Source: Calothrix sp. PCC 7716 (GTDB lineage Bacteria > Cyanobacteriota > Cyanobacteriia > Cyanobacteriales > Nostocaceae). From it: a stretch of 64,000 nt of DNA. The first letter of the stretch is position 1, and the number at the start of each line of letters is the position of its first letter. The position numbers and the translations under genes are program-made. Under the pieces are notes generated by a model. The model ran no database searches. It had not been told where the DNA came from and saw nothing but the letters and a program-made list of their open reading frames with translations. The stretch is from assembly GCF_019977735.1 (NCBI RefSeq), contig NZ_AP025018.1, positions 10,668,580 through 10,732,579 of the forward strand. Direction: 5' to 3'. This document shows, piece after piece, positions 26,347 through 34,156 of this stretch.

Positions 26347-26616
26347 ATGGCTAGTGGCGAGTCACAGACCCCTGTAAGTCTTTCAGACAGAGAACTGCAA
26401 ATTATCGACTTAGTAGCCGCTGGCTTAACTAACCAAGATATTGCAGCCAAGCTTGAAATTAGCAAGCGCACAGTTGATAACCACATCAGCAATATTCTTA
26501 CCAAAACGCAAACCGATAACCGTGTCGCGCTTGTGCGTTGGGCAATGCGCTGGGGCAAAGTTTGCCTAAATGATGTTAACTGTTGTACTCTGCCAAACCC
26601 AAACCAACCTGATTGA
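26347..26616 (+). CDS. LuxR-type single-domain regulator, PedR-like
   Basis: About 89 residues from MASGESQ; AGGAGG lies 12 bp upstream. Almost the whole protein is a LuxR helix-turn-helix: SLSDRELQIIDLVAAGLTNQ, DIAAKLEISKRTVDNHISNI. The C-terminus carries KVCLNDVNCCTLP with three Cys. PedR of Synechocystis is a small LuxR protein whose activity responds to photosynthetic electron transport through thioredoxin and a Cys; size and Cys-bearing C-terminus agree, but the name rests on resemblance only. Confidence 0.8.
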   Translation: MASGESQTPVSLSDRELQIIDLVAAGLTNQDIAAKLEISKRTVDNHISNILTKTQTDNRVALVRWAMRWGKVCLNDVNCCTLPNPNQPD

Positions 26617-26851
26617 ATACATATTCGCTTCTTTCAACTTTTAAACACGACTCAGCAATTATGGCTGGTTGCTGTCCGTTCTCCTCACGTCGCAGCTTGT
26701 GTGTCAACCAGTCAGAAAGCAACTTCAATTTCTCTCTTCTTGGTTATACGTAGCTTTTGGCGAACAGGTGTTGCATTATCACGCTATCTCCGTAAACAAC
26801 AAAGACAACTTCAAACCTGTTAACATACGCGCGTAAGCGCACTCTCTATAC

Positions 26852-26885
26852 AGACCGGAGTCTAAAAGCTTCGGTCTAATTTTTT
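26852..26885 (+). terminator. Putative rho-independent terminator
   Basis: AGACCGGAG and CTTCGGTCT form a 9-bp stem with one mismatch, followed by AATTTTTT. It is 235 bp after the PedR-like stop. Confidence 0.6.
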
Positions 26886-26907
26886 CCTAAATCTTTAGCC
26901 AAATCTT

Positions 26908-27022
26908 AGAAACCGGGTTTCTGTTTATAACTTGTAATAAAAACGCAAATTTTGCCTAGAAACCGGGTTTCTGTTTATAACTTGCAATAAAAACGAAAAT
27001 TTTGCTTAGAAACCCGGTTTCT
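26908..27022. repeat. 50-bp tandem repeat with AGAAACCGGGTTTCT core
   Basis: The palindromic core AGAAACCGGGTTTCT begins at 26908 and 26958, with a variant (AGAAACCCGGTTTCT) at 27008. The 50-bp period includes a TTATAACTTG-AATAAAAACG spacer that is nearly identical between copies. A degenerate AGAAACCGGGTTTTTTTG occurs again near 61684. Confidence 0.85.
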
Positions 27023-27117
27023 TTGTTTTAATAAAAATTTGTAGTTATTTGATTGATACAAGAGTTAAATTAAAAATATCTCCAATACTCCATTAATTCT
27101 AAGAGGGCAGTGTTTCA

Positions 27118-27780
27118 ATGAATACCTCTGTTCCTGCACAGGGTAACTCCAATCCCCTTGATTTTGTAAATCTTGATTTGTTAGATTTTATTACTCCTCA
27201 GCCGAACCAAGATAAGGAGTTACTTGCACTACTGCATTTTGTACCTGGCTTAAAAGAAATTTTGATGCTACGTCAGGTTCATGCACTTGAACACGCTACT
27301 GTGTGGCTTTTGAGTCAACCCCGTTCTTCCCGGTTTATTTCGCTGCTACCTCGTAATTTTCAGGTAGATAACGAATCACTAGGAGGATTATCTACCGAAC
27401 AAGGCTTTTTTCTTTACGGAGATGTTAATATCAGTGATTTACGTCGTGCTGTTACCAACGGTCTTCAACGTTTAAAAGACGGTGAGTGGAATTTAGCTGT
27501 TCATCCTCGGTGTGGTACCAATGTATCGACATCAATGTTACTGACTGCAGGATGTGCAGTAGGAATGCATTTAATTATGCCGCGCGGATTAATTGAACAG
27601 TTGTTTGGGTTGGGAATAGCTACCACTCTTGCTGGTGAGTTGGCGCCTTATGTTGGCGCCTTAGCACAACGTTACTTAACAACGTCTGTACCTTTTAATC
27701 TCAGTATCGAGAGTATTACCAAAACTAGGGATATGTGGGGACGTGAAGCGCATTTCGTGAAAGTTCAATGGCAAAGTTAG
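27118..27780 (+). CDS. DUF6391-like cyanobacterial protein
   Basis: 220 residues. The central RQVHALEHATVWLLSQ, a conserved HALEHA motif, and the Gly-rich AVHPRCGTNVSTSMLL followed by one or two hydrophobic helices (MLLTAGCAVGMHLIMPRG) are the hallmarks I associate with this cyanobacterial family of unknown function. The HxxxH arrangement might bind metal. Overlaps the next gene by 13 bp. Confidence 0.7.
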   Translation: MNTSVPAQGNSNPLDFVNLDLLDFITPQPNQDKELLALLHFVPGLKEILMLRQVHALEHATVWLLSQPRSSRFISLLPRNFQVDNESLGGLSTEQGFFLYGDVNISDLRRAVTNGLQRLKDGEWNLAVHPRCGTNVSTSMLLTAGCAVGMHLIMPRGLIEQLFGLGIATTLAGELAPYVGALAQRYLTTSVPFNLSIESITKTRDMWGREAHFVKVQWQS

Positions 27781-28175
27781 AAAGAAATTTTTTTAGGTAT
27801 CGTGTAGCACTACTTATTAGCATTATATTTATTGTGCCACTGGGTTATTTTGTACGCTTTGCACAAGGATTTGGACTAGAGTGGCTTAAGAATTTTTTGG
27901 GGAGCGTTGCTTATGAAATATTTTGGATTTTATTAGTTGGTTTTGTTTATCCGAAAGCTTCTCCGTTATGGACTGCGGTTGGAGTTTGTGTTGCTACTTG
28001 TGGAATAGAGTTTTTACAGCTAGTGAAACATCCTTTTCTTGAAGCTGCACGCGCAACGTTGGTGGGGAGGCTTGTTTTGGGTAATACTTTTGTTTGGTCT
28101 GATTTTATTTCTTATTTTTTTGGTAGCTTTGCTGGATGGTTTTGGATGCGTTGGTTGGTTAAAATCCGTAAGTAA
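27768..28175 (+). CDS. DUF2809-like small membrane protein
   Basis: 135 residues with three to four hydrophobic segments (LLISIIFIVPLGYFV, IFWILLVGFVYP, and a C-terminal WSDFISYFFGSFAGWF). The pattern GIEFLQLVKHP and GNTFVWSDFISY fits DUF2809, an integral membrane family without known function. Start overlaps the previous stop by 13 bp, so it is translationally coupled to it. Confidence 0.75.
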   Translation: MAKLERNFFRYRVALLISIIFIVPLGYFVRFAQGFGLEWLKNFLGSVAYEIFWILLVGFVYPKASPLWTAVGVCVATCGIEFLQLVKHPFLEAARATLVGRLVLGNTFVWSDFISYFFGSFAGWFWMRWLVKIRK

Positions 28176-28192
28176 ACCCGCCCATACAAAAT

Positions 28193-29185
28193 ATGCGAAA
28201 ACTTTATTTTTTGTTGCCTGGTACGGATGCTAAATTTACTTGTGGTGGTTTGTTTGCGGAACTGAAGACGCTTAGTATTGCTCAAAAGATTTGTGATGCG
28301 GAGGTTGTTACTTACCGTCAACGCGAACCTGATAAGCTTTTTTTGGATGATATTCTTAAAGCATCTAGTCTTGAGGATGTTATTTTTGTTGTTAGTTGGG
28401 GATTTGATGTTCCTAAGCTGGCGCCTTCTCTAAAGTCTCATAACGTTATATATCATGCTCATAGTGCGGGTTACGGATTTAAGCTTCCGGCCAGTATTCC
28501 AATTATCACAGTTAGCCGCAATACAATGGGATATTGGGGACAGTTGGCGCCTAACTCTCTAATTTACTACTTGCCAAATCAAATTAGCGACGAATTTACA
28601 AATTTAGATATAACGCGCGATATTGATGTACTAGTACAAGCACGTAAATCTTCAAGTTACTTAATAAAAGATTTAATCCCAGCTTTACAAGAAAAATGTA
28701 ATGTCTATATCGTTGAATCTTTTGTGAAGGATTTGACAAGTTTGTTTAATCGAGCAAAAGTATATTTATACGACTCGGCAGAATATTGGACATTACAAGG
28801 TGTTACCGAAGGTTTTGGCTTACAACCACTCGAAGCAATGGCTTGTGGATGTCATGTTTTTTCTAGTCTAAATAATGGACTCTCTGATTTCTTAGACCCA
28901 GGATTTAATTGCTATAAAATTGCCGGATATTCTAAAGAGTATGACATGGAACGTATATTAAAGGTTGCCGCGACTTCCGAACCCTTTAATTTATCTCAAA
29001 ATTTCTTGGCTGAATACCGATTAGATAATATTACCAGGCGCCTGCAAGTAATTCTCACTGAACTAAACGAATTCTTTGACCATAAACAGCAATACTCTAG
29101 TAATATTCCAGATTTTAGTAATTTTCGTTTAACTCAGCTAAAAATACAGCAAGTATTAAGTAAAGTTAAGAAAAAACTGAAATAA
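28193..29185 (+). CDS. GT4-like glycosyltransferase
   Basis: 330 residues. The C-terminal half has the group-1 glycosyltransferase motif VTEGFGLQPLEAMACGCHVF (E-x7-E), and the N-terminal half is a less conserved acceptor domain. No membrane segment; cytosolic or peripheral. Only 17 bp after the DUF2809 gene, so probably the same operon. Donor and acceptor unknown. Confidence 0.82.
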   Translation: MRKLYFLLPGTDAKFTCGGLFAELKTLSIAQKICDAEVVTYRQREPDKLFLDDILKASSLEDVIFVVSWGFDVPKLAPSLKSHNVIYHAHSAGYGFKLPASIPIITVSRNTMGYWGQLAPNSLIYYLPNQISDEFTNLDITRDIDVLVQARKSSSYLIKDLIPALQEKCNVYIVESFVKDLTSLFNRAKVYLYDSAEYWTLQGVTEGFGLQPLEAMACGCHVFSSLNNGLSDFLDPGFNCYKIAGYSKEYDMERILKVAATSEPFNLSQNFLAEYRLDNITRRLQVILTELNEFFDHKQQYSSNIPDFSNFRLTQLKIQQVLSKVKKKLK

Positions 29186-29437
29186 TTAACGAGTGAAATA
29201 TGAGACGCTGGGAATCGGAATAATTTAATGTTAGTTTCTGACGTTTTTTAATATTGTAGTTAACATAGTAGTACTGATACCTCACATCTTGCACGCCTGC
29301 CCAGAAACCATGCTTCTTGACAAAGACTTTGCTATAAAACGTTGATTTTTGGTACAGAAGCCCGGTTTATTGAAGCTCCGCAGCGAATGCTGCAAGATGT
29401 GAGATACGCTCCACCCGCAGTTGCTCGCTTTATAATG

Positions 29438-30625
29438 ATGCTGCAAGCAGAACAAGTATTACAAGACCGTTACCAGTTACAACGCTTACTGGGTAATAAC
29501 GGTATCCGTCAAACTTGGTTGGCCAAAGATTTACAAGCTGCTGATGATGATGACTCACGAGTTGTAGTCAAATTATTAGCGTTTGGAGGCGCCATACAAT
29601 GGGATGATTTAAAGTTGTTTGAACGCGAAGCGCAAATACTTAAGCAACTAAAGCATCCTAGAATTCCTCAATATATAGACTATTTCTGTGTTGACGACCG
29701 CAGCTTATGGTTTGGTTTGATTGAACAGTATATACCTGGGGAGTCTCTGAAAGAAAAACTTGCTACTTGTCATCGGTTTAGTGAGAAGCAAGTACGTAAG
29801 ATAGCTGTAGATGTTTTAAATATTTTAATTTATCTACACGAGTTAAATCCCTTGGTGTTGCATCGCGATGTTAAACCAAGTAATTTGATATTGGGTGAAG
29901 ACAATCGTGTATATTTAGTTGATTTCGGCGCCGTTCAAGATAAAGCCGCTTCATCAGGTGTTACTTTTACTGTTGTCGGAACATACGGTTATGCACCAAT
30001 GGAACAATTTGGTGGTAAAGCTGTACCTGCATCAGATTTATATGCATTGGGTGCAACCTTAATTCATTTGTTGACTGGTATGTCACCTGCGGAGTTACCC
30101 CAACGTTCGCTGCGAATTGAATTTAGTCATTTGGTTAATGTAACTCCTGAATTTAACGAATGGTTACAAAAGTTAACTGAACCTGCACCAGAAGACCGTT
30201 TTGCAACTGCTGCACTTGCTTATAACGCTTTAAAATCTGGTGAAAAGTTAAAAGTAGTAAAACCAAAACATATACAACAAGTACCAGATATTAATAACTC
30301 TGGATGTGGAATTAATAGTACGGCGGCTGTTCCTGAAGAAATTTTAGGATGGAATTGGGGCGCCTTTTTTATGCCTTATTTATGGTTATGGACGAATCAA
30401 GTCTGGGTCGGTTTATTATATTTTGTGCCATCAGTCGGAATTATTATGACTGTTGTTCTTGGCGCCAAAGGTAATGAATGGGCATGGAAAAGTAAACGTT
30501 GGCGCAGTATTGACCATTTTAAACGTCATCAACGCGGCTGGGCAATTGCAGGACTTTTCGTTGGCGTACCTATAAGTTTAGTAATTTGGTGGCTTGCTAT
30601 ATTCATAATTACGACTATTTTCTAA
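29438..30625 (+). CDS. Ser/Thr protein kinase with C-terminal membrane domain (paralogue 1)
   Basis: Eukaryotic-type kinase domain over residues ~10-265: catalytic loop HRDVKPSNLIL, DFGAVQDK for DFG, and YAPMEQFGGK as the activation-segment end. The C-terminal ~100 residues have three hydrophobic stretches (FFMPYLWLWTNQVWVGLLYF and two more). I chose the second of two adjacent ATGs because the next gene starts the same way (MLQAEQ). The N-terminal glycine loop (LLGNNGIRQTWLAKD) lacks the second and third glycines of GxGxxG. Forms a tandem pair with 30630. Confidence 0.88.
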   Translation: MLQAEQVLQDRYQLQRLLGNNGIRQTWLAKDLQAADDDDSRVVVKLLAFGGAIQWDDLKLFEREAQILKQLKHPRIPQYIDYFCVDDRSLWFGLIEQYIPGESLKEKLATCHRFSEKQVRKIAVDVLNILIYLHELNPLVLHRDVKPSNLILGEDNRVYLVDFGAVQDKAASSGVTFTVVGTYGYAPMEQFGGKAVPASDLYALGATLIHLLTGMSPAELPQRSLRIEFSHLVNVTPEFNEWLQKLTEPAPEDRFATAALAYNALKSGEKLKVVKPKHIQQVPDINNSGCGINSTAAVPEEILGWNWGAFFMPYLWLWTNQVWVGLLYFVPSVGIIMTVVLGAKGNEWAWKSKRWRSIDHFKRHQRGWAIAGLFVGVPISLVIWWLAIFIITTIF

Positions 30626-30629
30626 AAAA

Positions 30630-32018
30630 ATGCTCCAAGCTGAACAAATAATCCAAAATCGTTATAAACTTGAGCTAAGACTCGGTAATAATGCAGCGCG
30701 TCAAACTTGGTTGGCAACAGATTTGAGTGCCTCGGATGGCAAAGATTCACGTGTAGTCGTGAAATTGCTTGCTTTTGGTGGTACAGTACAATGGGATGAT
30801 TTGAAATTATTTGAACGTGAAGCTCAGATTCTTAAGCATCTTGAACATGCAAAAATTCCCAAGTATATAGATTATTTTTCAATTGATGACCGGGTGCTGT
30901 GGTTTGGACTAGTGGAAGAGTATATTCCTGGTAATTCTTTGAAAGACTTGTTAGTGCAAGGTAAAAGATTTACCGAGAAAGAAGTTTATAAAATAACTAC
31001 TGAAGTCTTAAATATCTTGATATATTTACATAATTTAAATCCGGCTGTTTTACATCGAGATATTAAACCGAGTAATTTAATTTTAGGAGAAGATAAAGAG
31101 ATTTATTTAGTTGATTTTGGCGCCGTTCAAGATAAAGCAGCAAAAGAAGGTGTCACTTTCACTGTTGTAGGAACATATGGTTATGCACCAATGGAACAGT
31201 TTGGTGGTAAAGCTGTACCTGCTTCTGACTTATATGGACTAGGTGCGACTATTATTCACTTATTAACAGGTATTCCTCCTGCTGATTTGCCTGTTCGTGA
31301 TTTAAAAATACAATTTCACGATAAAGTTAATATAAATGATAATTTTTTAGCTTGGATAGAAAAAGTATTAGAACCATCAGTAGAAAGACGCTTAAGTAAT
31401 GCCACTGAAGCATTAAAAGCACTTGAATCTAATAGTTTGAGTAACAAAGCTGCAAGCAATATTTTTCAACCACTTCGCAAACCTAATTATAGTTTAGTCA
31501 AAATCAAAAAAACTTTTAATAAATTAAACATAGTTCTTCCTAGAAAAGAAATAGATAACATTAGAGTTATTGCTTTAATAGTTAAGTACTTAATTATATC
31601 AGGATTTGGGCTAGCCTTTTTTTCCCTGTCAGGAATAGGACTAGTAACAGGCATTTTACCCACACTTGGAATAACTGTTCCCCTACTTTTAATTTGGCTA
31701 GCAGCTATAGATCAGTGTATAATTTCAGACTTTGGTAATCACAGAATATGTTTTAATGAAGATGATTTTCGGATAGAACTATGGATATTTACGTTTCGCC
31801 GCAGTATAAAAAGTGGCAAAATTAGAGATATTAGAGACGTATTTCAAAGTATTATCCGTTTAGGCAAAGAAGATAACCTTCAGCTTGAAAGTCATCAAGA
31901 AAAGGAAATGATTACTATTCAAACCGTAAATAAACGATTCTCATTCGGTATTGGACTAAGTGCCCAAGAATGTTTATGGATAGCGCAGGAAATTAAGGAT
32001 TGGTTACGTGGAAGGTAG
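30630..32018 (+). CDS. Ser/Thr protein kinase with C-terminal membrane and sensor part (paralogue 2)
   Basis: The kinase domain closely follows paralogue 1 (HRDIKPSNLIL, DFGAVQDKA, GTYGYAPMEQFGGKAVPASD), so a tandem duplication is evident. The tail differs: two adjacent hydrophobic helices near residues 315-360 (YLIISGFGLAFFSLSG, LPTLGITVPLLLIWLAA), then about 100 residues of soluble, PH-like beta structure. Only 4 bp separate it from paralogue 1. The stop TAG lies in a palindromic repeat of the GTAGAGACG family. Confidence 0.88.
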   Translation: MLQAEQIIQNRYKLELRLGNNAARQTWLATDLSASDGKDSRVVVKLLAFGGTVQWDDLKLFEREAQILKHLEHAKIPKYIDYFSIDDRVLWFGLVEEYIPGNSLKDLLVQGKRFTEKEVYKITTEVLNILIYLHNLNPAVLHRDIKPSNLILGEDKEIYLVDFGAVQDKAAKEGVTFTVVGTYGYAPMEQFGGKAVPASDLYGLGATIIHLLTGIPPADLPVRDLKIQFHDKVNINDNFLAWIEKVLEPSVERRLSNATEALKALESNSLSNKAASNIFQPLRKPNYSLVKIKKTFNKLNIVLPRKEIDNIRVIALIVKYLIISGFGLAFFSLSGIGLVTGILPTLGITVPLLLIWLAAIDQCIISDFGNHRICFNEDDFRIELWIFTFRRSIKSGKIRDIRDVFQSIIRLGKEDNLQLESHQEKEMITIQTVNKRFSFGIGLSAQECLWIAQEIKDWLRGR

Positions 32019-32057
32019 AGACGTTACATGTAACGTCTTTACACATGTAACGTTTTT
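32015..32057. repeat. GTAGAGACG palindrome overlapping the kinase stop
   Basis: GTAGAGACGTTACATG is followed by its complement, then a second ACATGTAACGTTTTT. It separates convergent genes and probably serves as terminator. The first TAG is the stop codon of the kinase. Confidence 0.75.
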
Positions 32058-32058
32058 A

Positions 32059-32481
32059 CTACAAACAGGCGCCGAGTTTTGTTTCTAACTCTTCTATGAG
32101 TGTATCAACATCTTTACCTATTTGCTCAAAACTTTGAGGTGGCGCCGTTTCTGGTTCAAAATAAATAAGTTTAACTTGGTCTTTACCAATGCCTATCATT
32201 AAAACTTCCACTTCTGGTTTATGGTGTTTGATAAGTCCTAAAATTTCTTGAAGCCGATTTTCTACTCTGTCGTTTAAATTTTCCACTGCTGTAGGTGGAC
32301 AATATACAAAGTGCGGTGTTGGCTGTAAATCTATACCTATGGTTCCTTGACTGTTACCATTTTCTAACCATAGCCCCCATGATAAAGCCGCTAGCTCTAT
32401 TTTATGGTCTTTGACGAATTTGTCTAACCGATGGCGCCATTCGTTTTCTGGGGATGAAGGTTGAGTAATGGATGTAAACAT
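32059..32481 (-). CDS. CcmS-like beta-carboxysome chaperone (tentative)
   Basis: 140 residues, cyanobacterial family. Conserved-looking core: LAALSWGLWLENGNSQGTIG, IDLQPTPHFVYCPP and VEVLMIGIGKDQVKLIYFEP, with a C-terminal helix. I associate this with CcmS, reported as an assembly chaperone for the CcmK1 shell protein, but this is from memory of family pattern and no other carboxysome gene is adjacent. Soluble, no motif for catalysis. Confidence 0.6.
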   Translation of the reverse strand: MFTSITQPSSPENEWRHRLDKFVKDHKIELAALSWGLWLENGNSQGTIGIDLQPTPHFVYCPPTAVENLNDRVENRLQEILGLIKHHKPEVEVLMIGIGKDQVKLIYFEPETAPPQSFEQIGKDVDTLIEELETKLGACL

Positions 32482-32705
32482 TTCAGGTACTTCGTGATTT
32501 ACTAGAGGTTTGACAACTTGGACTTTTAAATATTGGGGCGTGGGTACAATAAAAGGAAAAACGCTAGAATTGAGGACTGTCGAAATATATTCGGTTTTTC
32601 AATCGTGAGCTATATTTTACTACGTTTGCTGAAATAGAGCGCAACCTCTCAAAGGCGTGCCAGTATAAAAAAAAGAATAGCAGAAGTATTTAATTAGGAG
32701 GAGAA

Positions 32706-33551
32706 TTGAAAAATACGCAATCTACCAGTTGGCAAAGCGCTGCACTAGGTATAGTACTAGGTATACTTGTACTGTTGAGCTTAAATTCCTTTATCATAAT
32801 AAATCCTGGACAAGCAGGGGTGATTAGTATATTAGGTAAAGCAACAGATGGAGCATTACTAGAGGGAATTCACGTTAAACCACCTTTTATTTCAGTGGTA
32901 GATGTATATGATTTGACGGTACAAAAATTTGAAGTGCCTGCCGAAAGTTCAACAAAGGATTTGCAAACGCTGTCTGCGAGATTTGCGATTAATTTTCAAA
33001 TAGATTCCTCAGAAGTAGTACAAATACGTAGAACTCAGGGTACTCTAGAAAACATAGTAGCAAAGATTATTGCACCACAGACTCAGGAATCATTTAAAAT
33101 AGCAGCAGCACGCAGAACAGTCGAAGAAGCTATTACCCGGCGAACTGAACTTAAAGATGACTTTGATTTAGCATTAAGCCAACGATTAGATAAATATGGA
33201 ATAATTGTCTTAGACACCAGCGTCGTAGACTTAACATTCTCTCCTGAATTCGCAAGAGCCGTAGAAGAGAAGCAAATTGCCGAACAGCGCGCACAACGAG
33301 CGGTCTATATAGCTAGAGAAGCAGAACAAGAAGCTCAAGCAGAAATTAATCGTGCCAAAGGTAAAGCCGAAGCTCAAAGACTTTTAGCTGAAACATTAAA
33401 AGCTCAAGGAGGACAGTTAGTGTTACAAAAGGAGGCAATTGAAGCATGGAAGACTGGTGGCGCCCAAATGCCAAAAGTTCTTGTTATGGGGAACGATAAG
33501 ACTAGCAGTGTGCCATTTCTATTTAACGTAGGTAACATCCAATCACCTTGA
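32706..33551 (+). CDS. SPFH/prohibitin-family membrane protein
   Basis: 281 residues. One N-terminal membrane anchor (ALGIVLGILVLLSLNSFII), then an SPFH domain (INPGQAGVISILGKATDGAL) and a charged coiled coil (EEKQIAEQRAQRAVYIAREA). Start is TTG at 32706, 5 bp after AGGAGGAG; no other start fits. Prohibitin-like proteins form large membrane rings that scaffold proteases or protect photosystems. A distant relative is at 63194. Confidence 0.9.
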   Translation: MKNTQSTSWQSAALGIVLGILVLLSLNSFIIINPGQAGVISILGKATDGALLEGIHVKPPFISVVDVYDLTVQKFEVPAESSTKDLQTLSARFAINFQIDSSEVVQIRRTQGTLENIVAKIIAPQTQESFKIAAARRTVEEAITRRTELKDDFDLALSQRLDKYGIIVLDTSVVDLTFSPEFARAVEEKQIAEQRAQRAVYIAREAEQEAQAEINRAKGKAEAQRLLAETLKAQGGQLVLQKEAIEAWKTGGAQMPKVLVMGNDKTSSVPFLFNVGNIQSP

Positions 33552-33621
33552 AGTTGAAATAAAACACGAAGACAACGCGCTATTTCACCAACACAGCACA
33601 CAACTAGCAACCAGCAGGTAT

Positions 33622-34038
33622 ATGACAAGTCAAAACCAAACCAATCTCACACTTCAAGACGCAAAAAAAATTCTAAACAAATTCAATTGCGTCGATATTG
33701 CTCCGATAGTTAAGAGTTCTGAAAAAGCTTTAATCCGTAAAGCGATACTAGCTTTTGCTAGACTTTCAGATTATCAAATCTTAGGTATTTGTGCCGATAC
33801 AGCCGAAGAAGGTTTGGCAGCGATGAAAGGTTACTCCTTGGCATTCGGCTATGAACCACCTAGCAATTTGCCTATTATTGAGGGACCTGTTTACATCAAA
33901 TTAAACGGCAAAAATGGTTTGTGCTACCTTGATTCATATTCAGGACACCATCGCGGCGTTTTAGTATCGTGCCAGTCCTACACCCAAAGTGGAATTAATG
34001 AAATGTATGGTCACTTACCCCTAGACCTTTTTGATTAA
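33622..34038 (+). CDS. DUF1824-family cyanobacterial protein
   Basis: 138 residues. Pattern LTLQDAKKILNKFNCVD at the start, GICADTAEEGLAAMKGYSLA in the middle and GPVYIKLNGKNGLCYLDSY, LVSCQS near the end is that of the DUF1824 family found in cyanobacteria and plastids. Soluble, function unknown. Seventy bp downstream of the SPFH gene. Confidence 0.85.
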   Translation: MTSQNQTNLTLQDAKKILNKFNCVDIAPIVKSSEKALIRKAILAFARLSDYQILGICADTAEEGLAAMKGYSLAFGYEPPSNLPIIEGPVYIKLNGKNGLCYLDSYSGHHRGVLVSCQSYTQSGINEMYGHLPLDLFD

Positions 34039-34052
34039 CCTTTTTGATTAAC

Positions 34053-34116
34053 CTTGTGGAGCGGGCATCCTTGCCCGCCTCTAGCATGGAATGGGCAGGG
34101 ATGCCCATTCCACAAG
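34053..34116. repeat. Double hairpin repeat, CTTGTGGA family
   Basis: Two GGCATCC-type hairpins lie head to head, and the outer ends CTTGTGGA/TCCACAAG also pair. A 15-bp direct repeat (TTTTTGATTAACC twice) precedes it at 34028-34052. Confidence 0.75.
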
Positions 34117-34156
34117 AGAGATAAAAAATTTGCCAATTGCCCAATATTTATCAGTT

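Noticed and set aside
26908-27022. Possible CRISPR array (palindromic repeat with 35-bp spacers)
   Set aside because: The spacers are nearly identical to each other, so it is a simple tandem repeat; no cas genes nearby.
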